Below, one piece after another: positions 28,920 through 39,036 of a stretch of 41,424 nucleotides of DNA (position 1 is its first letter; every line of letters begins with the position of its first letter). Location of the stretch: the NCBI RefSeq assembly GCF_030645335.1, contig NZ_JAUSNH010000129.1, forward strand, positions 1 through 41,424, in the 5' to 3' direction. Source of the stretch: Lacisediminimonas sp. GTDB lineage: Bacteria > Pseudomonadota > Gammaproteobacteria > Burkholderiales > Burkholderiaceae_D. The notes under the pieces are model-generated. The model had not been told where the DNA came from. It was given only the letters and a program-made list of their open reading frames with translations, and did no database searches. The position numbers were made by a program, and so were the translations under genes.

Positions 28920-31027
28920 AAATAATCGACACCGGAATTGCTGCATGGCGCTTTGGCCTGCAGCTCGCCTGCATGGCCGTGCTGGCAAGCGCTGCGGGTG
29001 GCGCGAACGCTGCGCAGGAAAATGCCATTGAGTCGATCACGGCAAATCGCCAGGGTGCGGATGTCGTTGTCCGGATCAACATGAAAAACCCGGTCAGCAA
29101 ACAGCCGATTGGTTTCTCGATCAGCAATCCGGCCCGGATTGCGCTGGATTTTGCTGACACCGCAAACGCGACCGGCACCGCCAACAAGGAAATCGCGCTT
29201 GGCGATGTCCGCAATGTCAACGTGGTCCAGGCCGGCGACCGGTCGCGACTGGTATTCAACCTGAAGCGGCCGCTGAACTACACGACGACCACTGACGGGA
29301 AGACAATCGTCCTCAAAATCGACGGTTCGGCCAATGCGACGGCAGAAGCCGCCCGGCCGGAGGCAAAAGCGGCAGCCGGAGCAGGAACAACAGCGGGCGC
29401 GACTGCCCCCATCCAGTCGATCCGGGATGTCGACTTCCGTCGCGGTACGGCAGGCGAAGGGCGTGTCGTGATTGAGTTGCCGGGCAACCAGACTGGCGTG
29501 GATGTGCGCCAGCAAGGGCAGACGGTGGTAGTCGATTTCCTGCAGGCAGCGCTTCCCGACGTGCTTCGCCGGCGCATGGACGTGGCCGATTTCGGTACGC
29601 CCGTGAAGGCGATCACGACGGTTGCGCAAGGGAACAATGTCCGCATGACGATCGAGCCCAAGGGCACCTGGGAGTACAGCGCCTATCAGAGCGATGCCCA
29701 GCTTGTGATCGAAGTGCGGGCGGTCAAGGACGATCCGACCAAACTTGGCCAAGGCACCCAGACCTATCGCGGCGAGAAGCTTTCGCTGAATTTCCAGAAT
29801 GTCGAAGTTCGCGCGGTGTTGCAAGTCATCGCCGACTTTACCGGCCTCAATATCGTGACCAGCCCATCGGTGGGCGGAAACCTGTCGCTGCGCCTGAAAG
29901 ATGTGCCGTGGGACCAGGCGCTGGACCTGGTGATGCAGGCAACCGGACTGGACATGCGGCGCAACGGCACCGTGCTGCGGATTGCCCCCAAAGAAGAATT
30001 GCTGACCAAGGAGAAACTGGAACTTGAACAGCGCTCACAGATTGCGGAGCTTGAGCCGCTGCGCACCGAGACATTCGAATTGAATTACCAGAAGGCCGAT
30101 GCTTTCAAGGCCCTGCTCGACAACGCCGGCGGACGGGGCATGTCGATCATGTCCAAGCGCGGCAGTGCCATGATCGACTTGCGTACCAACCAGGTTTTCG
30201 TCACCGACATCCCGTCCAAGCTGGAGGCGGTGCGCAACCTGGTGCAAAAGGTGGACGTCGCCAGTCGCCAGGTCCTGATCGAAGCGCGCATCGTGGAAGC
30301 CAATGACACCTTCAGCCGCAACCTGGGCGCCAAGCTGGGGTTCGGTGTTCAGGCGTCGGGCAGTGGAACTGTCGCGGCCTTGGGTGGCCAACAGTTGACG
30401 CCCAGCGCCAGTGTGGGATCGGTCGGTGGAAATTCGGTCAATCTGCCGGCGCAAGGCATCAGCGGTGCTGGCGTGGGCTCGGTAGCGCTGACCCTGTTCA
30501 ATGCTGCCGCAACCCGGTTCATCAGCCTTGAGTTGTCAGCGCTGGAGTCCGACGGCAAGGGCAAGATACTGTCGAGTCCGCGCGTGATTACTGCCGACAA
30601 GTTGAAAGCGACGATCGAACAGGGTACCGAGTTGCCATACCAGACGGCCACCAGCAGTGGCGCGACCTCGCTGGCTTTCCGCAAGGCCAACCTGAAACTT
30701 GAAGTGATCCCGCAGATCACCCCGGATGGCAACGTGATCCTCGATGTCGACATCAACAAGGACAGCGTGGGGCAGGCCACCTTGCAAGGATTCGCCATCG
30801 ACACCAAACATGTGAAGACCCAGGTACTGATCGATAACGGCGGAACGGTTGTCATCGGCGGTATTTATATCCAGCAGGACCGCGACACGATCATCAAGGT
30901 GCCCTTGCTAGGTGACATCCCGGTCGTTGGCAACCTCTTCAAGCAGACCGCGCGCACCAATGACAAAACCGAGCTGCTGATCTTCCTGACGCCCAAGATC
31001 CTCAACGATAAAGTGGCCGTGCGATAA
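28916..31027 (+). CDS. pilQ: Type IV pilus secretin PilQ
   Basis: PilQ forms the outer-membrane ring through which the pilus emerges. The 703-residue precursor has a signal peptide, two AMIN peptidoglycan-binding domains (about 35-135 and 160-275), a secretin/TonB short N-terminal domain (GEKLSLNFQNVEVRAVLQVIADFTGLNIV, about 283-370), an N1 domain, and the C-terminal secretin domain ending near VPLLGDIPVVGNLFK and KTELLIFLTPKIL. This two-AMIN layout is usual for PilQ. It is the last gene of pilMNOPQ. Confidence 0.95.
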   Translation: MKIIDTGIAAWRFGLQLACMAVLASAAGGANAAQENAIESITANRQGADVVVRINMKNPVSKQPIGFSISNPARIALDFADTANATGTANKEIALGDVRNVNVVQAGDRSRLVFNLKRPLNYTTTTDGKTIVLKIDGSANATAEAARPEAKAAAGAGTTAGATAPIQSIRDVDFRRGTAGEGRVVIELPGNQTGVDVRQQGQTVVVDFLQAALPDVLRRRMDVADFGTPVKAITTVAQGNNVRMTIEPKGTWEYSAYQSDAQLVIEVRAVKDDPTKLGQGTQTYRGEKLSLNFQNVEVRAVLQVIADFTGLNIVTSPSVGGNLSLRLKDVPWDQALDLVMQATGLDMRRNGTVLRIAPKEELLTKEKLELEQRSQIAELEPLRTETFELNYQKADAFKALLDNAGGRGMSIMSKRGSAMIDLRTNQVFVTDIPSKLEAVRNLVQKVDVASRQVLIEARIVEANDTFSRNLGAKLGFGVQASGSGTVAALGGQQLTPSASVGSVGGNSVNLPAQGISGAGVGSVALTLFNAAATRFISLELSALESDGKGKILSSPRVITADKLKATIEQGTELPYQTATSSGATSLAFRKANLKLEVIPQITPDGNVILDVDINKDSVGQATLQGFAIDTKHVKTQVLIDNGGTVVIGGIYIQQDRDTIIKVPLLGDIPVVGNLFKQTARTNDKTELLIFLTPKILNDKVAVR

Positions 31028-31078
31028 TCCGTTTTTTCAACCGGCAATCCTCCGGCGGCTGCCGGGGGCGCTTACAAC

Positions 31079-32764
31079 GTGTCCCGCAATATCTTCCTGA
31101 TAGGGCTGATGGGGTCTGGCAAGACCACCGTCGGCCGCGCACTCGCGCGTAAGCTCAACCTCAGGTTCGTCGACTCCGATCACGAGATCGAGTCGCGCAC
31201 CGGTGCGACCATCCCGCTGATTTTCGAGATCGAGGGCGAGCAAAGCTTTCGCCAGCGCGAGGCCGATGTCATCCGCGACCTGACCCGGCAGGATGGCGTC
31301 GTGCTCGCCACTGGCGGCGGCGCCGTCCTCAACGAGGCCAGCCGCGAATACCTGAAGACGCGCGGCACCGTCATCTGGTTGCGGGCCAGCGTCCACAATC
31401 TGTTGCAGCGCACCAGCCTGGACCGGAATCGTCCCCTGTTGCGAACGGCCGATCCCCGCAAGCGACTCGAAGAACTGGCCGTGCAGCGCGAACCTTTCTA
31501 CCGGGAGATCGCCGACCTGATCGTGGATACCGGACGCCCGAATGTGCAATCGCTGGTACAGTCGATCATGCAACAGCTTGAGCTGCGGCACGGTACGGAC
31601 CGCGCCGATCCAGCTACTTCCTCCGCCACAATGCCAGCAATGAACCAGAACGCCGCAACCGACCGCCCGACAAGCTTCTCCGGCAACACCACGACCCTGA
31701 AGGTGGATTTGGGTGAGCGCAGCTATCCGATCACGATTGGCCAATCCCTGCTGGGCGATGTGGACGGCATTGCCGCCGCCGTGAAAGGCAATCGGGTTGC
31801 GATCGTGACCAATACGGTCGTCGGTCCCTTATATCTGGCGCAGTTGAAGGCGAGCCTGAAGGCCGCCGGCAAGAGCGTCACCGAAGTGATCCTGCCCGAC
31901 GGTGAGGAAGAGAAATGCTGGCCCAACCTGATGCGGATTTACGACGTCCTGCTGGCCGAGAAGTGCGACCGTAAAACCACCTTGATTGCGCTCGGCGGCG
32001 GTGTGATCGGCGACATGGCGGGCTTTGCTGCGGCCACCTACATGCGCGGCATACCCTTCGTGCAGGTGCCCACCACCCTGCTCTCGCAGGTCGACTCCTC
32101 GGTGGGCGGCAAGACCGCCATCAATCATGCGCTGGGCAAGAACATGATCGGTGCGTTTTACCAGCCGCAGGCAGTGATTGCCGACATCGCCACACTCAAT
32201 ACCCTGCTCGCGCGCGAGCTATCGGCCGGGCTGGCCGAAGTCATCAAGCACGGCGCCATCATCGACTTGCCGTTTTTCGACTGGATAGAGGCCAATATCG
32301 GGCAACTGATCGAGCGCGCCCCGGTCGCACTGGCCTACGCGATCAGGCGTTCCTGCGAGATCAAGGCCGAGGTGGTGCGCCAGGACGAGCGCGAGGGCGG
32401 ACTGCGCGCAGTACTTAATTTCGGCCATACGTTTGGTCACGCGATCGAGTCTGGCCTGGGTTATGGCAACTGGTTGCACGGCGAAGCGGTGGGCTGTGGG
32501 ATGGTGATGGCGGCGAACCTGTCGCACCGGCTCGGCCACATCGATGCCGCCAGCCTGGCACGCCTGACGAGCCTGGTGCAGGCAGCTGGCTTGCCGGTTC
32601 GCGCGCCGGCACTCGGAGAGCAGCGCTGGCTGGATTTGATGGAAGTCGACAAGAAAAATGAAGGTGGCGCGATTCGCTTCATCCTGCTCAACCCGCTGGG
32701 GACGCCGCTGATCACGACAGTGCCCAAGGACGCCTTGCTGGCAACGCTCAAGGACTGTACCTAA
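31079..32764 (+). CDS. aroKB: Fused shikimate kinase / 3-dehydroquinate synthase (AroK-AroB)
   Basis: One uninterrupted 561-codon frame encodes both enzymes. Residues 1 to about 170 are shikimate kinase: Walker [10 protein letters not shown] (9-17), D34, R58, GGG (79-81), lid RNRPLL and R137. Residues from about 204 are 3-dehydroquinate synthase, with [22 protein letters not shown] and [20 protein letters not shown] Ser/Thr/Ala/Asn-rich linker of some 33 residues joins them. The two are usually separate adjacent genes downstream of pilQ. Internal in-frame ATGs at 31631 and 31640 (M185, M188) could start AroB alone, but no ribosome binding site precedes them. The start is GTG. Both enzymes serve aromatic amino acid synthesis. 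Confidence 0.9.
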   Translation: MSRNIFLIGLMGSGKTTVGRALARKLNLRFVDSDHEIESRTGATIPLIFEIEGEQSFRQREADVIRDLTRQDGVVLATGGGAVLNEASREYLKTRGTVIWLRASVHNLLQRTSLDRNRPLLRTADPRKRLEELAVQREPFYREIADLIVDTGRPNVQSLVQSIMQQLELRHGTDRADPATSSATMPAMNQNAATDRPTSFSGNTTTLKVDLGERSYPITIGQSLLGDVDGIAAAVKGNRVAIVTNTVVGPLYLAQLKASLKAAGKSVTEVILPDGEEEKCWPNLMRIYDVLLAEKCDRKTTLIALGGGVIGDMAGFAAATYMRGIPFVQVPTTLLSQVDSSVGGKTAINHALGKNMIGAFYQPQAVIADIATLNTLLARELSAGLAEVIKHGAIIDLPFFDWIEANIGQLIERAPVALAYAIRRSCEIKAEVVRQDEREGGLRAVLNFGHTFGHAIESGLGYGNWLHGEAVGCGMVMAANLSHRLGHIDAASLARLTSLVQAAGLPVRAPALGEQRWLDLMEVDKKNEGGAIRFILLNPLGTPLITTVPKDALLATLKDCT

Positions 32765-32769
32765 CGACG

Positions 32770-33906
32770 ATGAACCCGGAAGCGCAACTCGCCAGTTACG
32801 CAGTCAAGTCCGACGCCTCTCCCGGTCGGCACCATCCGGAACCGCCCGCTGCTTCGCGCCCGGAATTCCAGCGCGACCGCGACCGGATCGTCCACTCATC
32901 CGCATTTCGCCGGCTCGAGTACAAGACACAGGTCTTCGTGAACCATGAAGGGGACCTGTTCCGCACCCGCCTGACCCACAGCATTGAAGTGGCGCAGATC
33001 GCCCGCTCCATCGCGCGCAACCTGAACCTCAACGAAGACCTGGTGGAAGCCATCTCGCTGGCCCACGACCTTGGGCATACGCCCTTCGGCCATGCCGGCC
33101 AGGAAGCGCTCAACGAGCGCATGCGCGAGTATGGCGGCTTCGAGCATAACCTGCAGAGCCTGCGGGTGGTGGATGCGCTGGAAGAGCGTTATGGCGGCTT
33201 TGACGGGCTGAACCTGATGTTTGAAACCCGTGAAGGCGTGCTCAAGCATTGTTCGGCGGCCAATGCGCGCAAGCTCGGCGCAGTCGGCCAGCGCTTCCTG
33301 CTCAACAGGCGCCCCTCACTGGAGGCGCAGCTGGCCAATCTGGCCGATGAAATTGCCTACAACAATCATGACATCGACGACGGCTTGCGATCCGGTTTGC
33401 TGCAACTGGGCCAGCTCGACGAAATTGACTTCTTTGCGCGGCACCGGGTGGAGGTCGAAAAGGCATTTCCTGGCATCGCCGGCAGGCGGCTGATCAATGA
33501 AGTGGTGCGCCGGATGATCAACGCGCTGATCGTCGACCTGATCGATGCCTCCAGCGCCAGGATTGCATCAATCGGCCCGCGTACGGTCGATGATGTGCGC
33601 AACGCACCGGCGCTGATCACGTTTTCGCAGGGGATGGAGTCGGAAGCGCTCGAGCTCAAGCGTTTTTTGCGCAGTAATCTTTACCAGCATTTCCAGGTCA
33701 ATCGGATGACCAGCAAGGCACGCCGGATCGTCAGCGAACTGTTTGATGCCTACCTTGCAGAGCCTGACCTGTTGCCGCCTGATTACCAGCTAAGCACCGG
33801 GACAGTCGAACAACAGGCACGCAAGATCGCCGACTACATTGCTGGAATGACCGATCGTTACGCCATACGCGAATACCGTCGGCTGTTCACCGTCGAAGAG
33901 GCATAG
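32770..33906 (+). CDS. dgt: Deoxyguanosinetriphosphate triphosphohydrolase-like protein (HD domain)
   Basis: Dgt-type enzymes cleave dNTPs to a deoxynucleoside and tripolyphosphate. The 378-residue protein has the family N-terminus with [22 protein letters not shown] and the metal-binding HD residues H70 (RLTHS), H99-D100 ([12 protein letters not shown]) and a later aspartate in NNHDIDDG. Its start lies five bases after the aroKB stop, so it is probably translated from the same message. Substrate preference cannot be read from sequence. Confidence 0.93.
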   Translation: MNPEAQLASYAVKSDASPGRHHPEPPAASRPEFQRDRDRIVHSSAFRRLEYKTQVFVNHEGDLFRTRLTHSIEVAQIARSIARNLNLNEDLVEAISLAHDLGHTPFGHAGQEALNERMREYGGFEHNLQSLRVVDALEERYGGFDGLNLMFETREGVLKHCSAANARKLGAVGQRFLLNRRPSLEAQLANLADEIAYNNHDIDDGLRSGLLQLGQLDEIDFFARHRVEVEKAFPGIAGRRLINEVVRRMINALIVDLIDASSARIASIGPRTVDDVRNAPALITFSQGMESEALELKRFLRSNLYQHFQVNRMTSKARRIVSELFDAYLAEPDLLPPDYQLSTGTVEQQARKIADYIAGMTDRYAIREYRRLFTVEEA

Positions 33907-33936
33907 CGCCACGACCGGGTGCCGGTGGTCCGGACT

Positions 33937-35025
33937 TCAGTCCAGGTCGCGCAGCGGGTGTGCGTACGCAGGCCAGGCTGGCGCGAAATAGCACTCGACT
34001 TCCTCGGCCTGCACTTGCTCCACGCCCGGATGCTGCCAGCGCGGCGCATTGTCCTTGTCGATCACACGGGACCTGATGCCCTCCAGGATTTCCGTCCCCT
34101 CGAAGCAGCGGCGCATGATGGTGCGTTCCATGCGCAGGCATTCTGCGATGGTCTGTGTTTGCGCACGCCGTAGCTGTTCCAGCGTTACACACAGCATCAC
34201 CGGCGAACGCTGGCTCATCAACTTCAGTGCTTCGACTGCGTACTCGCTGGAGTCTGCGTGCAATGAAGCCAGTGTCGCCATCACGTCGGCATGCGAGAAA
34301 TGCCGATCAACTGCCTCATGGTTTTTCTTCAGCGCGCCATCTTCGGCCTCCAGCGACAGCGCCTGCCCACGCAAATAATCGGTGAGCGCCGCCACCTGCG
34401 TGCCAGGCGCCGCGCCCTCAAGGACGGCGTCGATGCCGGCCAGCGCGCCGGAAGGCACAGCAACATCAGCCAGTCCTGCAAACAGCGCATCAGCAGCATG
34501 GATGATGCGGCCTGTCAGCGCCAGGTCGAATCCGGAGCGGCCCCTGGCGCGCGACAGGAAATATCCGCCGCCGACGTCAGGAAACAGTCCGATGCTTACT
34601 TCGGGCATTCCCATGCGGGTTCGCTCGGTGGCCACGCGCATTGTCGCGCCCTGGCTGATGCCCATGCCACCGCCCATCACGATGCCATCCATTAACGCGA
34701 AGCTGGGTTTAGGATAGGTATGGATCAGATGATTGAGCTGATATTCCTCGGTGAAGAAATCTTCCAGCAATGCGCTGCCGGCGGCTGGCCCGCCAGTGGC
34801 TGTGGCTACGCGATGGAAAAACCGAATGTCGCCACCGGCGCAAAAGGCGCGCTCGCTGCTGCTGCGAAAGAGGACTGCCACGATGCTGTCGTCATGCCGC
34901 CAGGCGCGCAATGCCTCGTTCATGATGCGGATCATTTCCAGCGAGAGCGCATTGAGCGCCTCCGGGCGGTTTAGCGTGAGGATGCCGAAGCCGGCGACGG
35001 TAGAGCAAAGTACGGGGGATTCCAT
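33937..35025 (-). CDS. Enoyl-CoA hydratase/isomerase family protein, 3-hydroxyisobutyryl-CoA hydrolase-like
   Basis: Members with this pattern hydrolyse 3-hydroxyisobutyryl-CoA in valine breakdown or act on related acyl-CoAs. The 362-residue protein has the crotonase oxyanion-hole regions RAFCAGGDIRFFH (59-71) and DGIVMGGGMGIS (113-124), and the HIBYL-CoA hydrolase hallmark MPEVSIGLFPDVGGGYFLSR with E142 and D150. The start at ATG 35025 replaces the track's longer ORF. No ribosome binding site is clear. It is convergent with dgt, with 30 bases between stops. It lies downstream of the hpf terminator, so it probably has its own promoter. Confidence 0.85.
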   Translation of the reverse strand: MESPVLCSTVAGFGILTLNRPEALNALSLEMIRIMNEALRAWRHDDSIVAVLFRSSSERAFCAGGDIRFFHRVATATGGPAAGSALLEDFFTEEYQLNHLIHTYPKPSFALMDGIVMGGGMGISQGATMRVATERTRMGMPEVSIGLFPDVGGGYFLSRARGRSGFDLALTGRIIHAADALFAGLADVAVPSGALAGIDAVLEGAAPGTQVAALTDYLRGQALSLEAEDGALKKNHEAVDRHFSHADVMATLASLHADSSEYAVEALKLMSQRSPVMLCVTLEQLRRAQTQTIAECLRMERTIMRRCFEGTEILEGIRSRVIDKDNAPRWQHPGVEQVQAEEVECYFAPAWPAYAHPLRDLD

Positions 35026-35115
35026 GGCGTGTGGCAAGGGCAATGTTGGACAAGGCGACAGTGTACCCGCCCGGCCAACCGCGTTCAAACTGCTGTCGCT
35101 TTGATTGCCGCGCCC

Positions 35116-35143
35116 AAAAAAGCAAAAGGGCGCCTGGGCGCCC
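35116..35143 (-). terminator. Rho-independent terminator after hpf
   Basis: Read on the minus strand, GGGCGC-CCAG-GCGCCC is followed by TTTTGCTTTTTT. It lies 23 bases after the hpf stop and should end the lptB-rpoN-hpf message. Confidence 0.85.
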
Positions 35144-35165
35144 CTGATCATGGAGGATTGGTGCT

Positions 35166-35528
35166 TCAGCCTGGAGCGGCTTCCTCGCTGTCCGATGGGA
35201 GTGCGCGGTGTTTGAGCGCCTCATGCTGGTGGTCTTGCAGCTTGGTCTTGTATTTGATGACCTGGCGATCGAGCTTGTCGATCAGGGCATCAATTGCCGC
35301 ATAGAGATCCTGGGCAAAACTTTCTACATGCAGGTCCTTGCCCCTGACATGGAGATTGATTTCAGCCTTCTGTCGCTTCTCTTTCTCAGTAATTTTCTCG
35401 ACTGTGAGGATGACGACCACGTCGATCACGTGGTCGAAGTGACGTTTGATGCGTTCCAGCTTGGATTGCACGTAATTGCGCAGTGCTGGTGTCAGTTCGA
35501 GATGGTGTCCACTGATAGTGAGATTCAT
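35166..35528 (-). CDS. hpf: Ribosome hibernation promoting factor HPF (short form)
   Basis: HPF binds the 30S decoding region and promotes dimerisation of idle ribosomes in stationary phase. The 120-residue protein starts [27 protein letters not shown] and has the S30AE fold with [37 protein letters not shown], ending in a short tail without the long-form dimerisation domain. The start at 35528 is fixed by AGGAG six bases upstream. It is immediately downstream of rpoN, the usual place. Confidence 0.94.
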   Translation of the reverse strand: MNLTISGHHLELTPALRNYVQSKLERIKRHFDHVIDVVVILTVEKITEKEKRQKAEINLHVRGKDLHVESFAQDLYAAIDALIDKLDRQVIKYKTKLQDHQHEALKHRALPSDSEEAAPG

Positions 35529-35630
35529 AGAACGCTCCTGGTTATGCGTTGCCGGAGGTGATGCGCCGGAAGGATCCGGACAGCACACAGCAACTGGTGT
35601 GACAAGATTGTGCGACTACGTACTTCAGGA

Positions 35631-37103
35631 CTATAGCGATTTGCGCAGGTTGACCGGCGGGATCTTCAGTGCTTCGCGATACTTTGCGACCGTGCGGCGG
35701 GCAACGACCATGCCCTGTTCCGCCAGCATCTCCGCGATTTTGCTGTCCGAAAACGGGTTTTTGGTATCCTCCGCGCCGATGAGTTGTTTAATAAGCGCCC
35801 TGATCGCAGTCGAAGATGCTTCGCCGCCCGCTTCGGTTGCAACATGGCTGCCGAAAAAATATTTCAGCTCGACCATGCCATGCGGTGTCAGCATGTACTT
35901 CTGCGTCGTGACCCGTGAGATTGTGCTTTCGTGCAAACCCAGTGTATCAGCTATCTCACGCAAAACAAGAGGGCGCATGGCGACCGCGCCATGGGAGAAA
36001 AAGTTGCGCTGGCGATCGACAATCGCTTGCGCGACCCGCAAGATCGTGTCGAAGCGCTGCCGCATGTTTTTGATCAGCCATTTCGCCTCCTGCAATTGTG
36101 AACTCAGTGATCCATCGCCTTTACTTTGCTTGAGAATGTTGGCATACAGCGCATTCACGCGAAGCTTGGGCATCACGTCATGGTTGAGGGTCACCAGCCA
36201 GCCATTGCGGCTGCGTTTCACGATCACGTCAGGCACGACGAAATCGGACGCATCCGTCGCAAATGCGCTGCCCGGATGGGGGTTGCAGCGCCGGATCACG
36301 ACCTGCGCTTCACGTAGGTCTTCGTCATCGCAATCCAGCGCCTTTTTGAGCTTGTTGAAATCGCGCTGGGCGAACAGCGTCAAATGGTTTTCAACAATGC
36401 ACAGCGCCATTCGCCGCGTCACCATGGGCACCTTCGGAAATCGCCGGATCTGGATTGCCAGGCACTCGGATGCATTGCGTGCGCCCACGCCAGCCGGATC
36501 GAAGCTTTGCACCATTTTCAGCGCCATTGACAGCTCTTCGATCTCGATTTCCAGCTCGGGCGGCATTCGTTCAAGGATATCCTCCAGCGGCTCTTCCAGA
36601 TAGCCGTTGTCATTCAACGCATCGATTATCAGTTCGATCAGTGCGCGGTCGCGCTGGTTATTCACTGAGACGCGCATCTGTTCGAGCAAATGTTCGCGCA
36701 GCGTTGTTTCATGCCCTTCCAGTTGTGGTCGGGCGTCATCGTCCTCGGGCGCTTTCGATGTGCGGGCGACGTCGTCGAAGCTCCACTCGGATTCGGACGG
36801 CGCAGCTGCTTCGGGGGCCTCGGCGCCATCATAGGCGGCCTCTGGCTCGGGACTGGCGTTGCTGTCCGCTGCGCTGTCTGGCGCAGTCGCCGGCAGTGAC
36901 GTGGCGATTGCACCATCAGCCAACAAGCGTACTGAATTATCGAGCGGATCGTCGAGTCGTTCGAGCAGCGGATTGTCGGCCAGGATCTGTTCCAGTTCCT
37001 GATGCAGTTCCAGTGTGGAAAGTTGCAGCAGACGAATCGATTGCTGCAGTTGCGGCGTGAGCGCGAGGTGTTGCGAAGTGCGTAGTTGAAGCGTTTGTTT
37101 CAT
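35631..37103 (-). CDS. rpoN: RNA polymerase sigma-54 factor
   Basis: Sigma-54 directs RNA polymerase to -24/-12 promoters under enhancer-binding activators. The 490-residue protein has the glutamine-rich region I ([33 protein letters not shown]), an acidic region II (about residues 50-125), the core-binding and helix-turn-helix regions, and the RpoN box [15 protein letters not shown] near the C-terminus. All regions are present. It lies 13 bases after lptB and precedes hpf. Confidence 0.97.
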   Translation of the reverse strand: MKQTLQLRTSQHLALTPQLQQSIRLLQLSTLELHQELEQILADNPLLERLDDPLDNSVRLLADGAIATSLPATAPDSAADSNASPEPEAAYDGAEAPEAAAPSESEWSFDDVARTSKAPEDDDARPQLEGHETTLREHLLEQMRVSVNNQRDRALIELIIDALNDNGYLEEPLEDILERMPPELEIEIEELSMALKMVQSFDPAGVGARNASECLAIQIRRFPKVPMVTRRMALCIVENHLTLFAQRDFNKLKKALDCDDEDLREAQVVIRRCNPHPGSAFATDASDFVVPDVIVKRSRNGWLVTLNHDVMPKLRVNALYANILKQSKGDGSLSSQLQEAKWLIKNMRQRFDTILRVAQAIVDRQRNFFSHGAVAMRPLVLREIADTLGLHESTISRVTTQKYMLTPHGMVELKYFFGSHVATEAGGEASSTAIRALIKQLIGAEDTKNPFSDSKIAEMLAEQGMVVARRTVAKYREALKIPPVNLRKSL

Positions 37104-37116
37104 CGGGTCTGACTCT

Positions 37117-37857
37117 TTACATCCGGAAATGCTCGCCCAGGTAGACGCGTCGTACCGACTCGTTGGCGATGATGTCGTCCGGACTGCCGCTGGCTAGCAC
37201 AGCCCCTTGGTTGATGATGTATGCCCGATCGCAAATCCCCAGCGTCTCCCGCACATTGTGATCCGTAATCAGTACGCCAATACTGCGTTCCTTCAAGAAG
37301 CGGACAATGCGCTGGATTTCGATGACGGCAATCGGGTCGACGCCGGCGAAGGGCTCGTCGAGCAGGATGAAGCGCGGATCGGTGGCAAGCGCCCGTGCGA
37401 TTTCAACCCGGCGCCGTTCGCCGCCCGACAGCGACAGCGCTGCGTTCTCGCGCAGCTTTTCGATTTGCAGTTCGGCCAGCAGCTCATCGAGCCGCTCGTT
37501 GATGCGCGATTTGCTCAATGGCTTTCCGTTCTCGTGCTGCAGCTCCAGCACGGCGCGAATATTATCCTCCACGCTCAGCTTGCGGAACACGGAGGCTTCC
37601 TGCGGGAGATAGGACAGTCCGAGCATGGCGCGCCGATGGATCGGCATGTGCGAGATCACCACGCCATCCAGGTCTATTTCGCCGGCGTCGCAGGGAACCA
37701 GGCCAACGATCATGTAAAACGAGGTGGTCTTGCCCGCGCCGTTCGGACCAAGCAGCCCGACGACCTCGCCGCTATTGACCTCCAGCGCGACATCGCGCAC
37801 TACCTGGCGTGCGCCGTAACTTTTCTGCAGTCCGCGAATTGACAACCTGCTTGCCAT
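37117..37857 (-). CDS. lptB: LPS export ABC transporter ATP-binding protein LptB
   Basis: LptB powers extraction of lipopolysaccharide from the inner membrane with LptF and LptG. The 246-residue protein has Walker [10 protein letters not shown], signature [15 protein letters not shown], Walker [14 protein letters not shown] and the switch histidine in [11 protein letters not shown]. The start is ATG 37857, one base after the lptA stop, with GGAG eight bases upstream; the track's TTG at 37878 is less likely. It lies between lptA and rpoN. Confidence 0.96.
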   Translation of the reverse strand: MASRLSIRGLQKSYGARQVVRDVALEVNSGEVVGLLGPNGAGKTTSFYMIVGLVPCDAGEIDLDGVVISHMPIHRRAMLGLSYLPQEASVFRKLSVEDNIRAVLELQHENGKPLSKSRINERLDELLAELQIEKLRENAALSLSGGERRRVEIARALATDPRFILLDEPFAGVDPIAVIEIQRIVRFLKERSIGVLITDHNVRETLGICDRAYIINQGAVLASGSPDDIIANESVRRVYLGEHFRM

Positions 37858-37858
37858 G

Positions 37859-38410
37859 CTACTTGCTCCGGCTTTCAAGGCGCGGCTGTATCGTTGCGCG
37901 AATGCGCCCGGCCCCTGGCTTGCTTTCGCCGGATGTCGTGTTGTTGACCGTGTAGAACTCGGTCTTGCTGTCGTACGAAATGAAATCGCCCTCGACTTCG
38001 TCGGTCACTTTCTGGCCTTCCAGCAGGCGGATACGGGCGCGTGAGTACAGTTTGGCGACTTCGCTTTTGCCGTCGTACTCAATCCGATCGGCCGCTTGCG
38101 CTTCGATCCACAGGTCGGCGCCGCCGTCGCGCTTCTGGCGAAAAGTCGTGAAGCCGCCGCGTGGTGCATGCAGGGTCGCGTACTGGTAACCGGCAGGATC
38201 CTGCACGACGACCATTTTCTCGGCGTGCATCACGAGCGAACCGCGGGTGAGGACGACATTGCCGGTAAAGGTATTGATCTGCTTGATATCGTCATAGGCC
38301 ATCTGGTTGGCCTCGACGTTGGTCGGCTTTTGCTGGTCGGCCTTTTCAGCCTGGGCCGGCATCGCCAGCGCCAGCATGGCCAGCAGTGGCAGGAAATTTC
38401 GTATTTTCAT
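37859..38410 (-). CDS. lptA: LPS transport periplasmic protein LptA
   Basis: LptA bridges LptC and LptD, forming the periplasmic path for LPS. The 183-residue precursor has a signal peptide (MKIRNFLPLLAMLALAMPAQA) followed by the beta-jellyroll OstA-like domain with VEANQMAYDDIKQINTFTGNVVLTRGSLVMHAEKMVV and DRIEYDGKSEVAKLYSRARIRL. It lies between lptC and lptB on the same strand. Confidence 0.95.
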   Translation of the reverse strand: MKIRNFLPLLAMLALAMPAQAEKADQQKPTNVEANQMAYDDIKQINTFTGNVVLTRGSLVMHAEKMVVVQDPAGYQYATLHAPRGGFTTFRQKRDGGADLWIEAQAADRIEYDGKSEVAKLYSRARIRLLEGQKVTDEVEGDFISYDSKTEFYTVNNTTSGESKPGAGRIRATIQPRLESRSK

Positions 38411-38436
38411 CGTCTGTCCTAGCTAGGGCGCCCGTT

Positions 38437-39036
38437 TCAGCGGGCGCGGTCAGGTGGCGCGAAGGTGGCATGCACTGCGCTGCCAAGTTGCAGCTGCCGC
38501 GTAGCGTTATTGGCCACCATGCCGGTTCCTCGGAGTACCGATTTGCCGAGCGTGATTTCAACCGGCTTGTCAGTGCGGACAATGTCTTCATCCGTCAATA
38601 CCAGCAGATAATCCGAGCGCATCTTGAAAAGCTGCGCCGATCCGGATGCCGGCCGGTCGATGCGCACATCTTCGTACAAGTGGACCTTTGTATTGTCGGG
38701 GGAGACAATGCCGCGCTGCGCGGTGGCCTTGACCGGCGGGCGCTCGTCGCTGTAGCTGTTGACCTCGGGCAGCCGGATATGGTGCGTGTCATCCACCGGG
38801 TTGTGTTCCAGCAGCTTGCCCGAGATGTTGTAACGGGCGCCGCGTGCTTGCGACAGCCGGATGTAGGTGAAGTTTTCGACAAAGTAATCCGGTTCAATCC
38901 GAACGGCCCGGGGGGCAGCTTCGTCTGCCGACCGACGCATCACTTCCATCACCCAGAAACTGATCAGCACCAGCACTGCGCTGCCGACAAGCAAGCTCAG
39001 CATGCCGATCCGGTTGATGAAAGGGGGCGCCGTCAT
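38437..39036 (-). CDS. lptC: LPS export system protein LptC
   Basis: LptC is a bitopic inner-membrane protein that receives LPS from LptBFG and passes it to LptA. The 199-residue protein has one N-terminal membrane segment (about residues 8-31) and a periplasmic domain with EPDYFVENFTYIRLSQ and later YLLVLTDEDIVRTDKPVEITLGKSVLRGTGM. The start at ATG 39036 overlaps the kdsC stop by four bases, which indicates coupling; the track's longer start is rejected. Confidence 0.92.
   Translation of the reverse strand: MTAPPFINRIGMLSLLVGSAVLVLISFWVMEVMRRSADEAAPRAVRIEPDYFVENFTYIRLSQARGARYNISGKLLEHNPVDDTHHIRLPEVNSYSDERPPVKATAQRGIVSPDNTKVHLYEDVRIDRPASGSAQLFKMRSDYLLVLTDEDIVRTDKPVEITLGKSVLRGTGMVANNATRQLQLGSAVHATFAPPDRAR

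Noticed and set aside
31631-31642. Separate aroB gene starting at internal ATG 31631 or 31640
   Set aside because: No ribosome binding site precedes either ATG and there is no stop after the kinase part, so a fused product is the simpler reading. Internal initiation cannot be excluded.
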